64,000 nt of DNA, taken from assembly GCF_003315415.1 (NCBI RefSeq), contig NZ_QNSB01000001.1:496001-560000 (forward strand), written 5' to 3'. Position numbers and translations under genes: made by a program. The notes beneath the pieces were generated by a model that saw only the letters and a program-made list of their open reading frames with translations, searched no databases and was not told the origin of the DNA. Source of the stretch: Brevibacterium sanguinis. GTDB lineage: Bacteria; Actinomycetota; Actinomycetes; Actinomycetales; Brevibacteriaceae. Of the stretch, positions 26,421 to 35,601 are shown piece after piece (the first letter of the stretch is position 1; each line of letters begins with the position of its first letter).

Positions 26421-29024
26421 ATGCGCGTCCCACTGAACTGGCTGGCCGACTACGTCGATCTCCCCGCCGACACGGATCCCCATGCCCTGGCCGCGGAGTT
26501 CGCCGCGATCGGTCTCGAGGAAGAGGACTTCTACGGCCCCGAGGTGACCGGCCCCCTCGTCGTCGGTCGCGTGCTCGAGATCGAGAAGGAAGAGCACTCG
26601 AACGGCAAGACGATCAGCTGGTGCCGCCTCGACGTCGGCCCCGAGCACAACGAGGCCGCCGACGACCCGAAGGACCCGCAGCCCGGCGAGCAGCGTCCGA
26701 GCCGCGGCATCGTCTGCGGTGCCCACAACTTCGTCGCCGGCGACCTCGTCGTCGTCTGCCTGCCCGGCGCCGTCCTGCCCGGCGACTTCCGGATCGCGGC
26801 CCGCAAGACCTACGGCCACACCTCCGACGGCATGATCTGCTCGGCCCGCGAGCTCGGCCTCGGCGAGGATCATGACGGCATCATCGTCCTCACCGACCTC
26901 GGGCTCACCGGGGAACCGGGCGACGATGCGATCGCGCTGCTCGGCCTCGACCAGGTCACCCTCGACGTCAACGTCACCCCGGACCGCGGCTACCAGCTGT
27001 CGATGCGCGGCATCGCCCGCGAGTACGCCCAGATGAAGGGCCAGGACTTCACCGACTTCGGCAGCACTGACGTCGCCGAGGTGAACGCCCCCACCGCTGA
27101 CGGCTACCCCGTCGTCATCGAGGACGTAGGCCCCATCGACGGCGTCCCCGGATGCGATCAGTTCACAACGCTCCAGGTCACCGGGCTCGACCCGAGCCGA
27201 CCGACCCCGTTCTGGATGCAGCGCCGGCTCCAGCAGGCCGGGATGCGGCCGATCAGCCTCATCGTCGACGTGACCAACTACGTCATGCTCGAACTCGGCC
27301 AGCCGCTGCACGCCTACGACCGTGCCCTGCTCGCGCACGAGATCGTCGTCCGCCGCGCCGAGGCGGGGGAGAAGTTCACGACCCTCGACGACATCGAGCG
27401 GACCCTGCACCCCGAGGATCTCCTCATCACCGACCGCGGCGTCACCGGCTCGAAGATCATCGGCCTGGCCGGAGTCATGGGCGGAGCCGCCGTCGAGGTC
27501 AACGGCCAGACCACCGAGGTCGTCATCGAGGCCGCGCACTTCGACCCGATCTCCATCGCCCGGACCTCGCGTCGACACAAGCTGTCCTCGGAGGCCTCGC
27601 GGCGCTTCGAACGCGGAGTCGACCCGAAGCTCGGTCCCGTGGCCGCCCGCCGCTGCGCCGACCTCCTCGTCGAACTCGGCGGCGGGACGCTCAGCCCCGC
27701 GACCACGCGGTACGGCCAGGATCCGGAGCCGACCGTCATCGACCTCGCGGTCGCCCGGGTGGGCGACGTCGTCGGCGTCGACTACTCGGCCGACGAGGTG
27801 ACGACCCTGCTGCGCGGCATCGGCGCCGAGGTGGAGGCGAAGACCGCCGACGCGACGACGGCAGGCACCACCGACGCGACCACCCTCACCGTCACCGTCC
27901 CCAGTTGGCGCTCAGACATCACCGCGGACATCGACCTCATCGAGGAAGTCGCCCGCACCGGCGGCTACCATCGCATTCCCTCGGTCCAGCCCCCGGCGCG
28001 GGCCGGGCGCGGCCTCACCGAGGCGCAGCGGACGCGGCGCCGGGTCTCCAACCTGCTCGCCTCCGACGGGTACACCGAGGTTCTCAGCTACCCGTTCACC
28101 TCGGTGAAGCGGGATGACGAGTTCCGCCTCGATGCCGACGACGAGCGCCGGAAGCACCTGCGCCTGGCCAACCCGATGTCCGAGGACCTGCCGCTCATGC
28201 GCACGACCCTCCTGTCGACCCTCGTCGACACGGTGGTCCGCAACCTCGGACGTGGGGCCAAGGACGTCGCACTCTTCGAGGTCGGGCTCGTGTCCACCTC
28301 GGCGGGACTGCCCACCCGCCCGGGACCGCGGCACCTGCCCGGCTACCACCCGAGCGAGGCCGAGCTCGCCGAGGTCTACGGCTCGGTGCCCAAGCAGCCG
28401 CTCCACTACGCGGGAGTCATCGCCGGCAACGTCGAGCTGCCCGGCGTCTGGGGCAAGGGCCGGCGCGCCGAGGCGACGGACGTCATCGACACGGTCCGCC
28501 GGATCGCTGCCGTCAACGGAGTCGACGTCACCGTCGTCGCCGATGACATCGCGCCCTGGCATCCGGGTCGGCTGGCGAAGTTCGTCCTCGCCGACGGTCA
28601 GTTGCTCGGCCACGCGGGTGAGCTCCACCCGAAGGTGTGCGAGAACCTCGGCCTCCCGGCGCGGACCGTCGCCTTCGAGATCGACGGCGATGCCCTGCTC
28701 GCGCAGACGGATCAGCGCAGCTGGGCCGGTGCGCTGTCGACCTACCCGGTGTCCCGCCAGGACGTCGCCCTCATCGTCGACGCCGACCTGCCCGCCGCGA
28801 CCCTCGCCGCGACCCTCGAGGAAGGATCCGGGGAGGAGCTGGAGCTGCTCGAGACCTTCGACCTCTACACCGGCGACCAGCTGCCTGAGGGCAAGAAGTC
28901 GCTGGCGTTCCGGATGACCTTCCGCGCCGCCGATCGCACGCTCAAGGCCGATGAGGCCTCGGCGATGCGGGAGGCCGCGACGGCTCTGGCCGCCGAGCGC
29001 CACGGGGCCCAAGTCCGCAGCTAG
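26421..29024 (+). CDS. pheT: Phenylalanyl-tRNA synthetase, beta subunit
   Basis: The 867-residue beta subunit: N-terminal tRNA-binding OB domain (about 40-155, ending IVCGAHNFVAGDLVVV), the B1/B5 domains with SRRFERGVDPKL, an editing B3/B4 region with PISLIVDVTNYVMLELGQPLHAYD, a catalytic-like domain and the C-terminal anticodon-binding FDX-ACB domain from STYPVSRQDVALIV to the end. Length is near the family norm of about 800-850. Operon partner of pheS; a strong terminator follows. Confidence 0.96.
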   Translation: MRVPLNWLADYVDLPADTDPHALAAEFAAIGLEEEDFYGPEVTGPLVVGRVLEIEKEEHSNGKTISWCRLDVGPEHNEAADDPKDPQPGEQRPSRGIVCGAHNFVAGDLVVVCLPGAVLPGDFRIAARKTYGHTSDGMICSARELGLGEDHDGIIVLTDLGLTGEPGDDAIALLGLDQVTLDVNVTPDRGYQLSMRGIAREYAQMKGQDFTDFGSTDVAEVNAPTADGYPVVIEDVGPIDGVPGCDQFTTLQVTGLDPSRPTPFWMQRRLQQAGMRPISLIVDVTNYVMLELGQPLHAYDRALLAHEIVVRRAEAGEKFTTLDDIERTLHPEDLLITDRGVTGSKIIGLAGVMGGAAVEVNGQTTEVVIEAAHFDPISIARTSRRHKLSSEASRRFERGVDPKLGPVAARRCADLLVELGGGTLSPATTRYGQDPEPTVIDLAVARVGDVVGVDYSADEVTTLLRGIGAEVEAKTADATTAGTTDATTLTVTVPSWRSDITADIDLIEEVARTGGYHRIPSVQPPARAGRGLTEAQRTRRRVSNLLASDGYTEVLSYPFTSVKRDDEFRLDADDERRKHLRLANPMSEDLPLMRTTLLSTLVDTVVRNLGRGAKDVALFEVGLVSTSAGLPTRPGPRHLPGYHPSEAELAEVYGSVPKQPLHYAGVIAGNVELPGVWGKGRRAEATDVIDTVRRIAAVNGVDVTVVADDIAPWHPGRLAKFVLADGQLLGHAGELHPKVCENLGLPARTVAFEIDGDALLAQTDQRSWAGALSTYPVSRQDVALIVDADLPAATLAATLEEGSGEELELLETFDLYTGDQLPEGKKSLAFRMTFRAADRTLKADEASAMREAATALAAERHGAQVRS

Positions 29025-29037
29025 TCGTGACACAATT

Positions 29038-29073
29038 GGACCCGGTTCGCCGACACAACGGCGGGCCGGGTCC
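29038..29073 (+). terminator. Terminator after pheT
   Basis: GGACCCGG (29038-29045) pairs with CCGGGTCC (29066-29073), with inner CGCCG/CGGCG arms at 29048-29052 and 29059-29063. Confidence 0.75.
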
Positions 29074-29102
29074 ATCGTCGTTCCCCGTGCCAAGGAGCCC
29101 CA

Positions 29103-29975
29103 GTGTCAGACGCCACCACCCCCGCCGCGCAGTCCCCGGACCACGTGAACGGTGAAGCGGTGCCCGCCGAGACGATCGCCGTCATCACCGGCGGTGCGCG
29201 CGGGATCGGCCGCCACCTCGCCGAGGCGTTCGCATGGGCCGGCTACCACGTGGCCCTGACGGCCACCTCGGCGCAGAAGGCCCAGGACGCGGCGGCCGAA
29301 GTCGCGATCGCGACCGGGGGAGCGGCCTCCGGGTTCGGGCTCGTCGTCGACGACGCGAACTCCGTCGCCCACTTCGTCGAGGAGATCCGCGCCCTCGAGT
29401 CCGCGACCTCCCGGCGCGCCCTCGTGCTCGTCAACAACGCCGGGCGCATCGAATCGACCGAGGGCCCGATCTGGGAGGCGGATCCGGCGAGCCTCGCCGC
29501 GGTCGTCAACGCCAATGTCCTCGGCGTCGCGCTCATGCTCAACGCCTTCGCCCCCGTCCTCATCGCCAACGCCGAGGCGACCGGCCGTCCTGCCCGCATC
29601 ATCGATCTCAACTCCGGCTCAGGGGCGCAGGGCACCCCCGCCTACGCGGTGTACTCGGCGTCGAAGGCCGCCCTGTTCCGGCTCGCCGACTCCGTCGTCC
29701 GCTTCGGCCACGATCAAGGTCTGCGGATCTTCGAGATGGCGCCGGGTGTCGTCGAGACCGCGATGACGAAGTCGATGCCCGTCCACGACCACCGCGGCGC
29801 CGGCGACTGGACGACGCCGTCCCAGGTCACCGAGCTCGCACTCGCGCTCGCCTCGGGGGAGCTCGACGCGTTCACTGGCCGCTACGTGCGCGCCGGTGCC
29901 GACACCCCTGAATCCCTCCTCGCCGAGGCGGACGGCGGGCTCAGCGACACCGCCCGCCGGCTCGTCCTCGGCTGA
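29103..29975 (+). CDS. Short-chain dehydrogenase/reductase
   Basis: A 290-residue classical SDR. The NAD(P)-binding motif is VITGGARGIGRHLAEAF, the structural motif is LVNNAGRI, the catalytic serine is in DLNSGSGAQGT and the Tyr-Lys pair is in YAVYSASKAALF. It starts at GTG 29103 after AAGGAG. The preceding terminator separates it from pheT, and it lies 23 bases from pabAB. Substrate unknown; a ketone or alcohol reductase in cytoplasm is all that can be said. Confidence 0.88.
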   Translation: MSDATTPAAQSPDHVNGEAVPAETIAVITGGARGIGRHLAEAFAWAGYHVALTATSAQKAQDAAAEVAIATGGAASGFGLVVDDANSVAHFVEEIRALESATSRRALVLVNNAGRIESTEGPIWEADPASLAAVVNANVLGVALMLNAFAPVLIANAEATGRPARIIDLNSGSGAQGTPAYAVYSASKAALFRLADSVVRFGHDQGLRIFEMAPGVVETAMTKSMPVHDHRGAGDWTTPSQVTELALALASGELDAFTGRYVRAGADTPESLLAEADGGLSDTARRLVLG

Positions 29976-29998
29976 GAGACCCATGACGGGGACCGGTC

Positions 29999-32197
29999 AT
30001 GGGTGACACACCGCTGCGGACGCTGCTCATCGACAACTACGATTCGTTCACGTTCAACCTCTTCCACTATCTCGCCGAGGTCAACGGCTGCGAACCCGTC
30101 ATCGTGCCCAATGACTGGGCCGAGTGGGATCTTAAAGTGCTCGAGTCCTTCGACAACGTCGTCATCTCCCCGGGTCCCGGTGCGCCCGATCGAGGCGAGG
30201 ATTTCGGGATCTGCGCGGAGGTGCTCGACCGGGCCGAGATCCCGGTGCTCGGCATCTGCCTCGGCCACCAGGGTCTGGCGATCAGCGGGGGAGGAGCCGT
30301 CGGTCATGCTCCCGCGCCCATGCACGGGCGGGTCTCGGCAGTCGAGCACACCGGTGAGGATCTCTTCGGCGGCTTGCCCTCGCCGCTGAACGTCGTCCGC
30401 TATCACTCGCTCACCGTCACCGAGGTGCCCGCCGGTCTCGACGTCACCGCGCGGACCGTGGACGGTGTCGTCATGGGGCTGCGGCATCGGTCCCGGCCGC
30501 AGTGGGGTGTGCAGTTCCATCCCGAGTCGATCTCGACCGAGCATGGTCTCGAGCTGGTGCGGAACTTCGCGCGGTTGACGAGGGCGTGGCAGGTGGAGCG
30601 GGGAGTGACGCCGGTTCTCCGGCGCACCGAGCCACCGGACGCTCTCGAGGCCGATGAGCGGACTTCGGTCGTCCCTCAACGGGCAGCGGCCAAACGACAC
30701 TTCGTCCTCCATGCGCGGCAGCTGGCGATGTCGCGTTCGAGCGAGGCGCTGTTCTCCGCACTCTTCGCCGGGGATTCGACCGCAGTCTGGCTCGATGGCA
30801 ACCTGCCTGGGCACGCCTCTTCGCGGTTCTCGATCATGGGTGCCCCGACCGGTCCGCTCAGCCGCATCGTCCGGGCCGATGTCGCGACCGGCACCGTCAC
30901 CGTGACGTCTGCCGCGGGGACGGAGACCATCACGTCCGGATTCTTCGACTGGCTCGACGCGGATCTCGCGTCGACCGAGCTCACCCTCGCCGAGGCGACC
31001 CCGAAGCTGCCGTTCGAGTTCCGCCTCGGATGGGTCGGGTACCTGGGCTACGAACTCAAGGCGGAGGTCGGGTCTCCTCTTCGTCATGTCTCCGACAGTC
31101 CGGATGCGCTGATGATGTTCCTCGACCGGGCCCTCGTCATCGATCACGAGACGGGGACCGTCCACCTCCTGGCGCTCGCCGGCGATGGGGTGAGCGAGGC
31201 CGATTGCCGGACGTGGTTCGACGAGGTGGGTGCGGTCATCGCTACCGGCGACGAGTCTTTGGCCGCGCAGTCACGCGTCCAGCCGATGGGGGATCGATTG
31301 CCCGCGGGCCAGGTGTCCTCGGATCATTCGGCGCACGAACTCACCGTCCGGCATCCCCGCGCGGAGTATCTCGACCGGATCGAACGCGCCCAGCAGCTCA
31401 TCACGGATGGGGAGACGTACGAGGTCTGCCTGACGACGATGCTCGAGACACCGTGGGCGTGTGATCCCCTGACGACGTACCGGCGGCTGCGCAGGGACAA
31501 CCCCACCCCCTTCGGGGCCTTCCTCACGAGTCCCGAGGTCAGCGTGCTCAGCACCTCGCCCGAACGATTCCTGTCCGTGTCGGCTGGAGGGCATTGCGAA
31601 TCGAAACCGATCAAGGGTACCCGTCCGCGCGGAGCCACCCAGGCCGAGGACGAAGCCCTCATCGGCGACATGGTGTCATCCGAGAAGGACCGGTCGGAGA
31701 ACCTCATGATCGTCGACCTCGTCCGCCACGACCTCGGCCGTACGGCACAGCTGGGATCGGTGCAGGTGGACAAGCTCTTCGGGATCGAGAGTTATGCGAC
31801 TGTCCATCAGTTGGTCTCGACTGTGAGCTCACAGCTCGATGTCCGGTCGACGCCGGTCGACTGCATTCGCGCTGCCTTCCCACCCGGATCGATGACTGGT
31901 GCGCCGAAGCTGAGGACGATGTCGATCATCGACGAGCTCGAGGACGGCCCTCGCGGCGCCTACAGCGGCGCGATCGGCTACTTTTCACTCAACGGCGCTG
32001 TCGACCTCAGCGTCCTCATCCGGACCTCGGTGATCGCCGATGGCGCTCTTCGGTACGGGGTTGGGGGAGCGATCGTCGCGCTCTCGGATCCGGTCGAGGA
32101 GTACGTGGAGACGGTTGTCAAGGCGACACCTCTGTTGCGACTGCTCGGCGATGCCCGTTTTCCTGGGCACGTCGATCAAGCGGCGGTGCTCCCATGA
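29999..32197 (+). CDS. pabAB: Aminodeoxychorismate synthase, PabA-PabB fusion
   Basis: A 732-residue fusion. Residues 1-200 are the glutamine amidotransferase (IDNYDSFTFNL, nucleophile in LGICLGHQG, QFHPESI). After a linker, residues 240-720 are the chorismate-binding domain, with the motifs GTRPRG, DLVRHDLGR, and PPGSMTGAPK. It makes 4-amino-4-deoxychorismate for folate. The fused arrangement is usual in actinobacteria. ATG 29999 is the start before the first strand. The stop overlaps pabC (ATGA). TrpE/TrpG is unlikely because of the fusion and the pabC neighbour. Confidence 0.93.
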   Translation: MGDTPLRTLLIDNYDSFTFNLFHYLAEVNGCEPVIVPNDWAEWDLKVLESFDNVVISPGPGAPDRGEDFGICAEVLDRAEIPVLGICLGHQGLAISGGGAVGHAPAPMHGRVSAVEHTGEDLFGGLPSPLNVVRYHSLTVTEVPAGLDVTARTVDGVVMGLRHRSRPQWGVQFHPESISTEHGLELVRNFARLTRAWQVERGVTPVLRRTEPPDALEADERTSVVPQRAAAKRHFVLHARQLAMSRSSEALFSALFAGDSTAVWLDGNLPGHASSRFSIMGAPTGPLSRIVRADVATGTVTVTSAAGTETITSGFFDWLDADLASTELTLAEATPKLPFEFRLGWVGYLGYELKAEVGSPLRHVSDSPDALMMFLDRALVIDHETGTVHLLALAGDGVSEADCRTWFDEVGAVIATGDESLAAQSRVQPMGDRLPAGQVSSDHSAHELTVRHPRAEYLDRIERAQQLITDGETYEVCLTTMLETPWACDPLTTYRRLRRDNPTPFGAFLTSPEVSVLSTSPERFLSVSAGGHCESKPIKGTRPRGATQAEDEALIGDMVSSEKDRSENLMIVDLVRHDLGRTAQLGSVQVDKLFGIESYATVHQLVSTVSSQLDVRSTPVDCIRAAFPPGSMTGAPKLRTMSIIDELEDGPRGAYSGAIGYFSLNGAVDLSVLIRTSVIADGALRYGVGGAIVALSDPVEEYVETVVKATPLLRLLGDARFPGHVDQAAVLP

Positions 32198-32991
32198 CGG
32201 CCTGGGTATGGAATGCCGCTGCTGCCGACTTCGAACCGACCGAGATCGAAGGGCCGCTGCTCGTCGCCGATTCCTGGCTGGTCGTCAACGGCAGGTCGCG
32301 CAGCCTCGACCCCCACCGCGAACGGTTTACCCGCAGTGCCCGCGAGCTCGGCTTGCCCGTGCCGGAGACCGACGAATTCTGGACACAGCTCGTGTCCCTG
32401 GTGCCGTTCGAGGGGGAGTGGTTCCCGAGGATGGAGTTCGTCGCCCCCACTGGCAGCGGTGACATCCCCGCCTTCGTCTTCCGGGTCCGTCCTGCGCCGC
32501 CTCGCAAACGAGAAATGAAGCTGTGGATCCCGCCGTTTCCCGACCCTCGCAAGAGCCCAAGGATCAAGGGTCCGGACATCCCGCTCCTCAACGAGTTGCG
32601 CCAAGAGGCCGTGGAGCACGGTTGCGACGACGTCCTGCTCTATGACGTCGACGGCCATGTGCTTGAGACCGGGACCTCGAGTTTGCTGTGGTGGGAGGGC
32701 GACACGCTCTGTGTCCCGGACCCGAGCCTGCCGCTCCTTCCTGGAACGACGTCGGCGAGGATGCTCACCGCGGCGAGAACTCAAGGATTACAGATTGTCC
32801 ACCGACGCATCCGGATTCCCGAACTGTCGGCCACCGAAGTGTGGACGGTGAATGCGCTTCACGGTATTCGCATCGTCGTGCAGCTGAGCGATGATGCCTC
32901 TGCGACTCCCGCAAGCGCATCACCTTCAAGGATTCGCACCTGGCGACTTCAGCTGGAGACTGAGCGGCGGGCGCAGACCCGGTCTCCGTGA
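32194..32991 (+). CDS. pabC: Aminodeoxychorismate lyase, class IV aminotransferase fold
   Basis: A 265-residue fold-type IV PLP enzyme that would split aminodeoxychorismate to p-aminobenzoate and pyruvate. PLP features visible are the lysine in IKGPD (about residue 129), ETGTSSLLWW (phosphate-binding) and PGTTSARML. It starts in the pabAB stop codon, and this coupling supports the role. A D-amino acid or branched-chain aminotransferase is the alternative by fold alone. The last 30 residues are a Ser/Arg-rich tail. Confidence 0.88.
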   Translation: MTAWVWNAAAADFEPTEIEGPLLVADSWLVVNGRSRSLDPHRERFTRSARELGLPVPETDEFWTQLVSLVPFEGEWFPRMEFVAPTGSGDIPAFVFRVRPAPPRKREMKLWIPPFPDPRKSPRIKGPDIPLLNELRQEAVEHGCDDVLLYDVDGHVLETGTSSLLWWEGDTLCVPDPSLPLLPGTTSARMLTAARTQGLQIVHRRIRIPELSATEVWTVNALHGIRIVVQLSDDASATPASASPSRIRTWRLQLETERRAQTRSP

Positions 32992-33120
32992 CTCGGCCCG
33001 GTTGCTGTGCCATCGTTTGCACTGGTCATCAGCCCCGAACCGACGGTTGCTTCCGGCGGCATCTGGAATTGCCGAACTCACCGTCGTGTTGTAGTAGTGA
33101 CATGTGCCAGGAGCTGGTGA

Positions 33121-33891
33121 TCAGGCAGTGTCACCGCACACGACTGCCGACTCACCTGGCTGAAGCGGAACAAGCACGTCGGACATCCCTGCAGCATCGA
33201 ACGCGGCCACACCTGTTGCCAGGTCCTCACGGAAATGTTCCCACGAGTCATGGTGAACAAGAATCGCCTTCTTGACTTTCAGGGTTCGCGCGGCCTCGAC
33301 GGCGTCAGCGGCACTGAGGGTGAGGTTCTGGCCGTCGAGGCTGTCGAAACCGGCGCGGCCCGCGAAGAGGATTGCGACGTCAATCGGTCCGGCGTAGCTG
33401 GGGACGGTGTGCACCACGTCCAGTTCCGAGTTGTCACCACTGATGTAGACGGTGGGGCCGCCTTCGCTGGTCAGGACGAATCCGATGACGGTTGACATCT
33501 CCCAGATCCCGTCCGGTCCGTGCTTCGCCGGAACAGCATGCACTGTCAGCGAGCTGCCACCTGAGAGGCGAACGGTGCTGGAATCTCCTGGCTGCATCGT
33601 ATCGACGTCACGTCCCACGAGTTCGGCGACCACGGGCGTGGTGAATACCCGGTCCGCGCTCCGGAGCACCCCTCGCCCGGCACGATCCAGGTTGTCGTCA
33701 TGCTCATGTGATGCAAGCACGATATCAACGTGGCCCAGTTCATCGAGGGGAACTTCTGGCCCCCGCGTCTTGACCATCTCGCCAACCTCGTTGGGATAGG
33801 TCCCAGGTGGATCGAACGTCGGGTCGATCACGATTCGCGCACCGGCATACTCAAGAATTGCCGTGGGGCCGCCGACCAGAGTCACTCGCAT
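33121..33891 (-). CDS. MBL-fold metallohydrolase (UlaG-like)
   Basis: A 256-residue protein with the metallo-beta-lactamase fold of the UlaG/YtnP-like branch. ILEYAGARIVIDPTFDPPG at the start, the metal motif ASHEHDDNLD (about residues 60-69), a KHGPDG loop, YISGDNSELD and the late VHHDSWEHF. Family members cleave lactones or phosphodiesters in the cytoplasm; substrate unknown. ATG 33891 has AAGGAG upstream. Convergent with pabC. Confidence 0.85.
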   Translation of the reverse strand: MRVTLVGGPTAILEYAGARIVIDPTFDPPGTYPNEVGEMVKTRGPEVPLDELGHVDIVLASHEHDDNLDRAGRGVLRSADRVFTTPVVAELVGRDVDTMQPGDSSTVRLSGGSSLTVHAVPAKHGPDGIWEMSTVIGFVLTSEGGPTVYISGDNSELDVVHTVPSYAGPIDVAILFAGRAGFDSLDGQNLTLSAADAVEAARTLKVKKAILVHHDSWEHFREDLATGVAAFDAAGMSDVLVPLQPGESAVVCGDTA

Positions 33892-34143
33892 TTTCGTCTC
33901 CTTAGTTCGCTGTTTTCATCGCTGTTCTACTGTGAGTCAGGGCACGTGGGCTCCCGCAGTGTCGATGGGTGTGCCGGTCCTGGTCGCTCTGACGATGTCG
34001 TCTCCTGCTTGAGCTTAAGGAAAGACGGCCGGTAGGACGAGGGCCAATTCACGATCGGCCGATCATCAACACAGATGGATCAGCCACCATGCCTATCGCT
34101 CTTCGATATTCGCTCTTGGAGCCGCAGTGGACCAGTCGACGAA
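33892..34143. other. Intergenic region upstream of the MBL gene
   Basis: No gene, ribosome binding site with an ORF, or repeat was recognised here. It probably holds the MBL promoter on the minus strand. Confidence 0.4.
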
Positions 34144-34183
34144 GCCGGACGGGTCAGCAGGCGGCGCTGCTGACCCGTCCGGC
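34144..34183 (-). terminator. Very strong terminator of the ALDH-aminotransferase operon
   Basis: A perfect 17-bp stem: 34144-34160 pairs with 34167-34183, loop GCGGCG. It begins five bases after the stop codon of the minus-strand aminotransferase gene. Confidence 0.85.
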
Positions 34184-34188
34184 CTCTT

Positions 34189-35535
34189 TCAGTCCTCCAT
34201 ATCCGACACGATCGCCTGCAGCGTCGTGATGATCGATGTGATGTCATCATCGGTCATCGGCACCGACAGCGAGAGTTCGCCGCGGTGGACGGGGAAGAAG
34301 CCTCGATTGGCCAGTTCCAGAGACACCGTCTGTGTCTTCTCCGCATCGACATTGCGATTGTGATCCCGGTGATTGCGCAGAGGAGACTCACTGTCCTTCA
34401 TGTACGCGTAGCCCAGATGGGAGAATCCGTAGCCGTGAATGCGGAACGCGCTGCCGCGCTCGCGAGACCAATCGTTGATCTCCTCCTTGATTCTCCGTGC
34501 GTGGGCGTTGAGCCTCGCGATCACGGTCTCATCGATCGCTTTCATGCAGGCGATCCCGGCTGCGAGCGAGAGCTTGTGCCCATGGTGAGTGCCGGAGATG
34601 ACGGCACGCCCGTCCTCGAGGACCTTCATCACCTCGGCGGATCCGCCGACAGCGCCGAGCGGCATGCCGCCGCCGATGATCTTGCCCATCACGGTGAGGT
34701 CGGGAACGACTCCGAACTCCCCTTGCAGGCCGTGGTACCCGGCACGCAGAGAGATGGTCTCGTCGAAGATGAGGACGATGCCGAGTTCACGGGTGATCGC
34801 TCGCAGGCCGGTGACGAACTCTCTGTCCAACGCGACGAGTCCGCCGGCTCCGCTCTGCAGCTCCATGATGAGGCAGGCGATGTCCTCGTGCTTCTCCCGC
34901 AGGATCGTCTCGCAGGACGCGAGGTCGTTCTGGGGCAGCAGAACGACATTGCTCACCAGGTTCTCCGGGATGCCCCCGCTGTCCGGCGTCGCATTCGGAG
35001 CGTCATCCGGCCCATGGTCACCATGCGGATCCATATGCGAGGTGATCATCAGGGTGTCACTGAAACCGTGGTATCCACCCTCGAACTTGGCGATCTTCTG
35101 TCGACCGCTGTAGGCACGAGCGATGCGGACGGCACTCATGCAGGACTCGGTTGCCGAACAGGAGAAGCGGACCTTCTCGACCGATGGCACCCGGTCGATG
35201 AGGATGTCGGCGAGTTCTGCCTCGGCGCTCACCGGATTGCCGAACGAGACTCCGGACGGGATGGCCTCGAGCAGGGCATCACGAATGCCGGCGTGGTTGT
35301 GGCCGAACAGATTCACCGTGAAATTGTTGTTTAGGTCGAGCATGCGGACGCCGTCGACCGTGTCGATATATGCCCCCTCGCCGCGTTCGACGAAGATCGC
35401 GTGCGGACCGAAATTGAACGAAGTGCGGCTGTATCCACCGGGAATCGATGACTTCCCCTCCTCGGTGATCCGGGCCGACTCAGCGAAGGTGCTGGTGAAT
35501 CTCTCGAGTGCCGATTCGAGCGTGACTGCGGGCAT
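34189..35535 (-). CDS. Class III aminotransferase, glutamate-1-semialdehyde aminomutase-like
   Basis: A 448-residue fold-type I PLP enzyme. It has GYSRTSFNFGPHAIFVERGEGA at the N-terminus (the GSA-AM-like pattern), SCSATESCMSAVRIARAYSGR, the PLP aspartate in IFDET (Asp258) and the PLP lysine Lys285 in MGKIIGGGMP. No hem gene is near, so an amine or amino acid transaminase or mutase in catabolism is more likely than HemL. It lies 66 bases behind the ALDH gene, and both are probably one operon: amine to aldehyde to acid. Confidence 0.85.
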   Translation of the reverse strand: MPAVTLESALERFTSTFAESARITEEGKSSIPGGYSRTSFNFGPHAIFVERGEGAYIDTVDGVRMLDLNNNFTVNLFGHNHAGIRDALLEAIPSGVSFGNPVSAEAELADILIDRVPSVEKVRFSCSATESCMSAVRIARAYSGRQKIAKFEGGYHGFSDTLMITSHMDPHGDHGPDDAPNATPDSGGIPENLVSNVVLLPQNDLASCETILREKHEDIACLIMELQSGAGGLVALDREFVTGLRAITRELGIVLIFDETISLRAGYHGLQGEFGVVPDLTVMGKIIGGGMPLGAVGGSAEVMKVLEDGRAVISGTHHGHKLSLAAGIACMKAIDETVIARLNAHARRIKEEINDWSRERGSAFRIHGYGFSHLGYAYMKDSESPLRNHRDHNRNVDAEKTQTVSLELANRGFFPVHRGELSLSVPMTDDDITSIITTLQAIVSDMED

Positions 35536-35601
35536 GAGTGGTCAATCCTCTCAGTTGAAGTGTGGAATGTGGGGTGTTCTCGAACTACGGCGACGCTCGA
35601 G